In this document: piece after piece, positions 59,261 through 64,000 of the stretch
Layout: each line of letters begins with the position of its first letter
How positions within the stretch are numbered: position 1 is the first letter of the stretch
Origin: Wurfbainia villosa
Lineage: Eukaryota > Streptophyta > Magnoliopsida > Zingiberales > Zingiberaceae
NCBI GenBank assembly: GCA_025175895.1
Contig: CM045990.1
Location: 54,871,704-54,935,703, forward strand
Length of the DNA: 64,000 bases
Direction: 5' to 3'
Notes under the pieces: generated by a model
What the model saw: the letters and a program-made list of their open reading frames with translations, nothing else
Told to the model about the DNA's origin: nothing
Databases searched by the model: none
Program-made: the position numbers and the translations under genes

Positions 59261-61230
59261 ATATGCTGACGCTTTCTGTCTTTCGGCTCTTTCTGGGTCA
59301 TGTACGAACCTCCTCCACGTAGCACTTTCGAGCTGTCATCTGTGTCTCCGGCTACTTCCCCTATCTGGTTGCCTACGGGGAATTTGATTTTTTGATGATA
59401 AGTGGAGACAACAGCTTCGAAGGAATGTAGGGCTGGCCTTCCCAAAATAATATTGTAAGACGAAACAGCGTTCACCATGGTAAAAGTGACCGTCCGCGTC
59501 CGACGAGAGGGTTCATCTCCCAGAGAAAGAGGGAGGTTGATCCAGCCGAGCGGAGTGACTTCGTGCCCCGAAAAGCCATACAAAGCGGTGTTCATTGGCT
59601 GGAGCCATGCGGTCTCAAGCTGCATACGGTCAAAAGTATCTTTAAACAATATGTTAGCTGAACTACCTGTGTCAATGAAGATCCGAGCTACACCGTAATT
59701 GGCCACTGTAGCCTTTATCACCAAGGCATCGTCATGGGGAGTAACTACTCCCTGTAGATCTCCGGGGCCGAACTTGATTGCTGGTTTATCTGCAAGGGTC
59801 GGGTTGATGCTTACTTGCATATTTTCTAGTCGTCGGCAATGAGCTTTTCTGGCTCGGTTCGAGTCCCCATCAGTAGCTCCTCCCGTGATCATGTTGATCG
59901 TTCCCCGATGCGGAGTGTTGAGTGCTTGAGGCGAGTGGGGGGAAGGGAGGCTCTCTTCTGGAGTGTCCTGCGACCTTCGAGGGGCTTGAGCCGACCTTTG
60001 CTGTTCGGGAATCGGTCGAGGGGCCCTTCTAGCCGGATTTCGACGGGCAAGCTCCCGTGGTTCTGGTCTTCCGTCTCGAGAGGTCTCGCCTTGTTGTTCC
60101 TTTATTATTTGCCTAATCTCATTGGCTAGAACGCGGCACTCTCGGGTTGAATGGCCGTATACCTGATGGAAAGCGCAGAAAGGACCTCGTTGTTCCTGTG
60201 GTATGGCCGGCAGTTCTCGAACAGTATGAATGGTCCTATCCTTTACAAGTCGTGGAGGGTAAACAGGAGCCCCAGATGGTCGAAGAGGCGGAGGGGTTTT
60301 CTGGATGCTTTTTTAGGGTTTGGGACGCTCAAATCGATGTTGTCCGTCAGCTGCCTTCTCGGCTTCCTCTAAGTTGATATATGCTTCAGCCCTGGCCAGC
60401 AAGGCTTCGAAGTGGGGAGGAGGCCTTTTCATTAAGGATTTGGAGAAATCCCCCCGCACGAGACCGTGAGAGAAGGCGTCTACCACTATTTTCGGCGAGG
60501 CATCCGGAACATCCACAGCTATCCGGTTGAAACGGTGCAAATAGTCCCTTAAGAATTCCCCCCGTTCCTGTTTCATGGTCATGAGGTACTGAGTTGTCCG
60601 CCGATATTGTTTGCTACTAGCAAATCTCTGTAAGAATAGTAAGGACAACTCTTGGAAAGAATGAATAGACCCGGCTGGCAGTCGGTCGAACCACCTTTGC
60701 GCGGGGCCGATTAGATTAAGAGAGAAGACCTTACACTTTGCTCCGTCCGAGTAGTTATGGATTAACGCCGCTTTTCTGAACCTTCCCAAATATTCTTCTA
60801 GATCAGCCGAGCCGTTATACTCCCCTATGCAGACTGGCCTGAAGGACTTGGGCATTCTGTCCGCTATAATGCTGGGAGCGAGGGGGGATTTGGTACTGAC
60901 GGCAGGAGCCTTGCCCTTTTTGGGATCCTTCTCAGATGGCGTATATGAAGGTGCCTCCCCAGAGGATCGTGAAGACGAGGCGGTGGAGGACGACTCGGAT
61001 GGTGGCCAGACGGTGGGAGTCAATCTGGGGGTAGTTGGAGTGGACGACATAGAAGCTGGAGTAGGGCCCTGGAGTGGGCTAGGAGGAGTTGTCAGTGGGG
61101 GATTTCCCCGAGGGAGGAGGTCACGCAGGACATCTTCCATGGTTGTTTTGACGAGGGACATGATGCTTTCCCTCGTCAAACTTTCGCCCGCGAGGTTATG
61201 ATTACCCGAATTTGCTCCTTGGTCTCCCAT
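59227..61230 (-). pseudogene. Tat element gag and protease, interrupted by one stop
   Basis: Starts with an ATG at 61230, 50 nt past the LTR on the minus strand. The gag core includes FRPVCIGEYNGSADLEEYLG and the nucleocapsid-type retrotransposon gag region (YLMTMKQERGEFLRDYLHRF). A TAA at 60313-60315 ends the first frame, but the same phase stays open afterwards through a zinc-knuckle variant CAFHQVYGHSTREC (C-H-H-C spacing) to the aspartic protease, with the catalytic FIDTGSSANILF at about 59660 and NIILGRPALH. The protease frame ends at 59227, out of phase with RT. The protein would package RNA and process the polyprotein; here it is truncated. Confidence 0.9.
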
Positions 61231-61257
61231 CTTTGCCTCAGGCTTTGATTATACTGT

Positions 61258-61275
61258 TTCCCACAGACGGCGCCA
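61258..61275 (-). other. Primer-binding site of the Tat element
   Basis: On the minus strand, four bases after the 5' LTR, reads TGGCGCCGTCTGTGGGAA. The leading TGG pairs with the CCA end of a tRNA. This position and word fix the direction of the element. Confidence 0.85.
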
Positions 61276-61279
61276 ATTA

Positions 61280-62184
61280 TGATTCTCGTCGAGACTGTGA
61301 TGGCGAGGTGTCCAAGCAGCAAAACTGGTAAATGCCGACGCTTGGGCGAGGAGAGATGCAGCACGCAATCGCTTTGACAGTAATAGGAAATTGGCGCTGA
61401 CAGGTGGCCGAGCAGAGTGATGTAGGCCGAGCCGAATGGTGAACCTGCACAGTAGCAACCGGTCAAGGGCGCCGAGAGAGATCTCAGCCAAGCCCCTCCG
61501 ACGCTCAAGACAGGAACTTAGTTGGAAGAGGAGAAGAAATTGAGGGAAGCTAGTTTCAGTGTTTCCAGAAAAACTTACCTCCTCTTCCTAAGGAAGGTCA
61601 TATATATAGAAGGGAAGCTCTATTCCCAAGGAACTCTGCCAACAGAAGTGACGTAGCCTAGTGGACCATACATTATGATCATTGTTACCTGGACTGCATC
61701 CAGCGCATGGGTTGTAATTAATATACGCCGTGCGGTTGATAGGAGACAAATCTCAATTAATATTGCGGCTAATCTCCTGAGATTTTGGCAGGGAAATCTG
61801 CCCTTAGACGTGAGCAGTAATTAATACACGCCGCGCGGTTGATAGGAGACAATTCTCTATTAATGTCGCAGACATTCCTCTGAACATTGTCAGTGACTTA
61901 TCCTTTTGATGGGAATTTGCCCCTTCAACTTGATGAAATGACCGTTTTCTTAGCTTATAATAAAATGGATCCTTCCGCCTGCGACAACTCTACCTTTAGA
62001 TGCGGGGTGCCTGATATAAGAGAAATCCGAGCCGAGACGCGAGGCGTCCGATATAAGAGAAGTCCGAGCCGAGACACGGGGTATCCGGTATATAAAAGAA
62101 ATGTAACCCTTTGTCATGAGTTGGAAGGATACAGTGGGTTCAACCTGTTTATCTAATCCTGTCTTTAGCTTTACCCAGGTATCA
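61280..62184 (-). repeat. 5' LTR of the Tat element (905 bp, complete)
   Basis: Begins on the plus strand TGATTCTCGTCG and ends CCCAGGTATCA. Contains a minus-strand TATA run near 61602-61609, expected for the genomic RNA, and on the opposite strand TATATAAAAG at 62089-62098. At about 62015-62090 there are two to three tandem ~37-bp units (ATATAAGAGAA..CCGAGCCGAGAC). Confidence 0.93.
62089..62098 (+). promoter_or_regulatory. Plus-strand TATA box in the Tat LTR
   Basis: TATATAAAAG about 85 bases before the plus-strand end of the LTR, conserved in the other LTR at 49567-49576. In the 3' LTR it points toward the antisense frame. Confidence 0.5.
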
Positions 62185-62525
62185 TCATGGAACTCATAAA
62201 ATAATAAAAATTCATGTGTGTTTTCAATATCTAATTTCCATTGCAAACCTAGATTTTTTTTTTGATATCTCTAATTACATATTAAAAAATACAATAATGT
62301 TATTAAAGATAAACAAAGAAAAAATAATTATAAAATGCAAATCATTAAAAAAATGATTGAGACTTCATAGTCGGAAACACTAGAAAGATTGTTATAGGCC
62401 TATTGATATAAAAAGCAATCCAAACATTTCTCAAATTACCTCTTTAGAAATGGATGAATTATTTGAAGAACGTGTAAAAATATAATGTCTTGATAACAAT
62501 CCAATAAAATTTCCTTTTTAAACTA
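62185..62525 (-). repeat. Repeat copy D, right part
   Basis: Resumes after the target duplication TCATG with AAAAATTCATGTGTG, then CAATATCTAATTTCCATTGC, matching copy C from about 37700 to 38010. It ends near 62525 where the next LTR-like sequence starts. Confidence 0.75.
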
Positions 62526-62534
62526 ATAATTCTT

Positions 62535-64000
62535 GGTGCAATCGGTTCAGGTCATGATTGACCAGACTCGAGTGAGACTCGAGTAGGATTTTGATGTTTG
62601 ACAATGGATTGATCATTGTCTGACAATGAATTGACTATATAGTTTATATGGATTTGACCATATAATGGAGAAGTCCAAGTTATATACTTGGCATGGAAAA
62701 TCCAAGCATGGGTCTTGACAATGAAAAGTTCAAGTCATGAGTACTTGACAATTGGAAAGTCTAAGTTATGGGTAGCAAGAGAAGTCCAAAGGTGAAGTCT
62801 TAGTAGCACAAGTCCAAATGTATAATCTTGACCGCGTAAAGTCCAAGTGAACTTTAGCATTTGAAAAATCCAACATGAAGTTGGCAAGGAAAGTCCAAGG
62901 GTGTGGATATTGGCAGCATAAAGTCCAAGCATGTAGTCTTAGCGGCATAAATCCAGTTTTGGCAGCGTAAAGTCTAAACATGTATCTTGACGACATAAAT
63001 CCAAATGAATTTTGGCAAAGGACCTAGTTAGTATGACATAGATGATGGAAGCACCTAAAGGCTAACGCGAAGGATGAAGAGTCGCAAACTCGAGAGATCC
63101 GAGAGGCGTGAGACTGATAAAGGTGGTTAGAAGGTTGAGGTCTAGACTATGAGTGTTTATCAAGTATGAAGAGATCATACTTGGATTAAATTTAATGTTT
63201 GAGGTTTATCAGTCAACTGAAGTTATTAACCAGTCGACTGACTCGGTGTTTGACACTCGGGAGTCTAGTTGACTCAGAGAAGTCGACTGAAGTTATGCCC
63301 CAGTCGACTGGTCGTATAGTCGACTGAGGCTCGCTATTGATCTGTGGCTCTAGCAGTCGACTACTAGGGTTGATCAGTCCACTGATGGCACTGTAGCAAA
63401 ATACAGATTCAACTGACTAATCGACTACTAGGCAGTAGTCAACTGCTAGTAAGGGCAGTCGACTGCTAGGGTATCCGTTAGACTATTCCAGCGTGGATTG
63501 AGTCATTGTGAGACAACGACATCGAGGGCAGCCGATTACTGGGTAAGAGCAGTCGACTGGAAGGTAAAAATCTAGCTCGACAGAAGCTTTAAATGGAGCT
63601 CGAGGAGGAAGATTTTTACAACGTTTTTAGGGTGATTTTGAAGAAGTATTGTATTTCAAACCTTCAAGAGCAATCCAAAGTAACTAAAGATCAAGCAAAC
63701 AAAGCTCACTTCTTGTAAAATGTTTAGTTCTTTGTTCTTGTATTTCACTTGTATTTCATATTTGATTGCATTCTTATTATTGTAAGATCTTATAAGAGAT
63801 TTCTCCACCTCCGATGTCATACCGAGAAAGAGAAATTTGATAGTGGTAGTGTGCATCACTAAAGGTCACTCGACCCGTGGAGTAGAAATCTTAATTCCAA
63901 ACCACGTAAATCGTATTGTTGTGCTTGTGATTGTTTTCGTTTATATTATTCTGTATATTCTACTGTGCTAAAGAATTGTAAACAAGCACAATCGACGAAA
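62535..64000 (+). mobile_element. Partial LTR-like sequence running off the window
   Basis: Starts TTGGTGCAATCGG. It holds a degenerate ~30-bp tandem series (62680-63010; words AAAGTCCAAG, TTGGCAGCATAAAG), then about eight copies of a palindromic CAGTCGACTG-type word (63215-63570), then a leader-like part with TTCCAAACCACGTAAATCG near 63895. This layout resembles LTRs of Ty1/copia elements, but neither the partner LTR nor coding sequence lies in the window, so the class is uncertain. Confidence 0.5.

Larger units (their letters stand above)
48758..62184 (-). mobile_element. Ty3/gypsy retrotransposon, Tat-lineage organisation, 13.4 kb with nested insert
   Basis: Flanked by the 5-bp duplication TCATG (48753-48757 and 62185-62189). 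LTRs read TGATACC...CATCA on the minus strand. Minus-strand order from the right: 5' LTR 61280-62184, primer site, gag-protease, RT-RNase H, additional RNase H, integrase, 54-bp minisatellite, antisense frame, polypurine tract, 3' LTR (48758-53211, itself split by a solo LTR). The second RNase H and the antisense frame before the 3' LTR are hallmarks of the Tat group (Grande, RIRE2, Retand, Ogre). I counted about 15 differences, mostly transitions, in the first 280 bases of the two LTRs. The coding part is inactivated by multiple stops and frameshifts, so no autonomous activity is expected. Confidence 0.93.

Overview
This is a window of plant nuclear DNA with spliced genes and dense nested transposons. 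The three host genes have canonical GT-AG introns, and two (the sugar transporter and the first exon of CCD1) start very GC-rich, a gradient typical of commelinid monocots such as grasses or Zingiberales. I cannot name the species.

Gene-bearing part (1-26150). A monosaccharide/H+ symporter of the STP/MST family (MST4-like, 3 exons, minus strand, 744-2472) is followed by about 9 kb of repeats. These are (TA)n arrays, a cluster of GC-rich degenerate 22-bp repeat modules, and three side-by-side foldback elements each flanked by a perfect 9-bp duplication (Mutator type). Then come an NF-YA subunit gene (minus, coding 11998-16780, five coding exons, a TRIM-like retroelement in one intron) and, divergently oriented, a complete 14-exon CCD1 carotenoid cleavage dioxygenase gene (plus, 18839-25916). 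The NF-YA and CCD1 leaders share a short intergenic region with two CACGTG boxes. All three genes look intact.

Transposon-dominated part (26150-64000). A second cluster of the 22-bp modules (26195-28030) is followed by about 20 kb of AT-rich DNA built from copies of one roughly 3-4 kb repeat: A and B direct, C inverted and almost touching B so that B/C form a giant palindrome, plus partial copies D, E and F. Embedded in it are a decayed hAT transposase, a fragment of an AAA+ ATPase gene, MITE- and SINE-like pieces and a second TRIM fragment.

Repeat copy D is split by a 13.4-kb Ty3/gypsy element (48758-62184, 5-bp duplication TCATG, minus orientation) with Tat-lineage organisation: gag-protease, RT-RNase H, an extra RNase H and integrase, a 54-bp minisatellite, and a long open frame in ANTISENSE direction encoding a coiled-coil protein with a possible 81-nt in-phase intron. 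Its 3' LTR is itself split by a 3.5-kb solo LTR of another family (49614-53157, duplication ACAGT). The gag-pol part is dead from stops and frameshifts, yet the antisense frame is largely open. The window ends inside another LTR-like sequence (62535-64000). The nesting gives a clear order of events: repeat D, then the Tat element, then the solo-LTR family.
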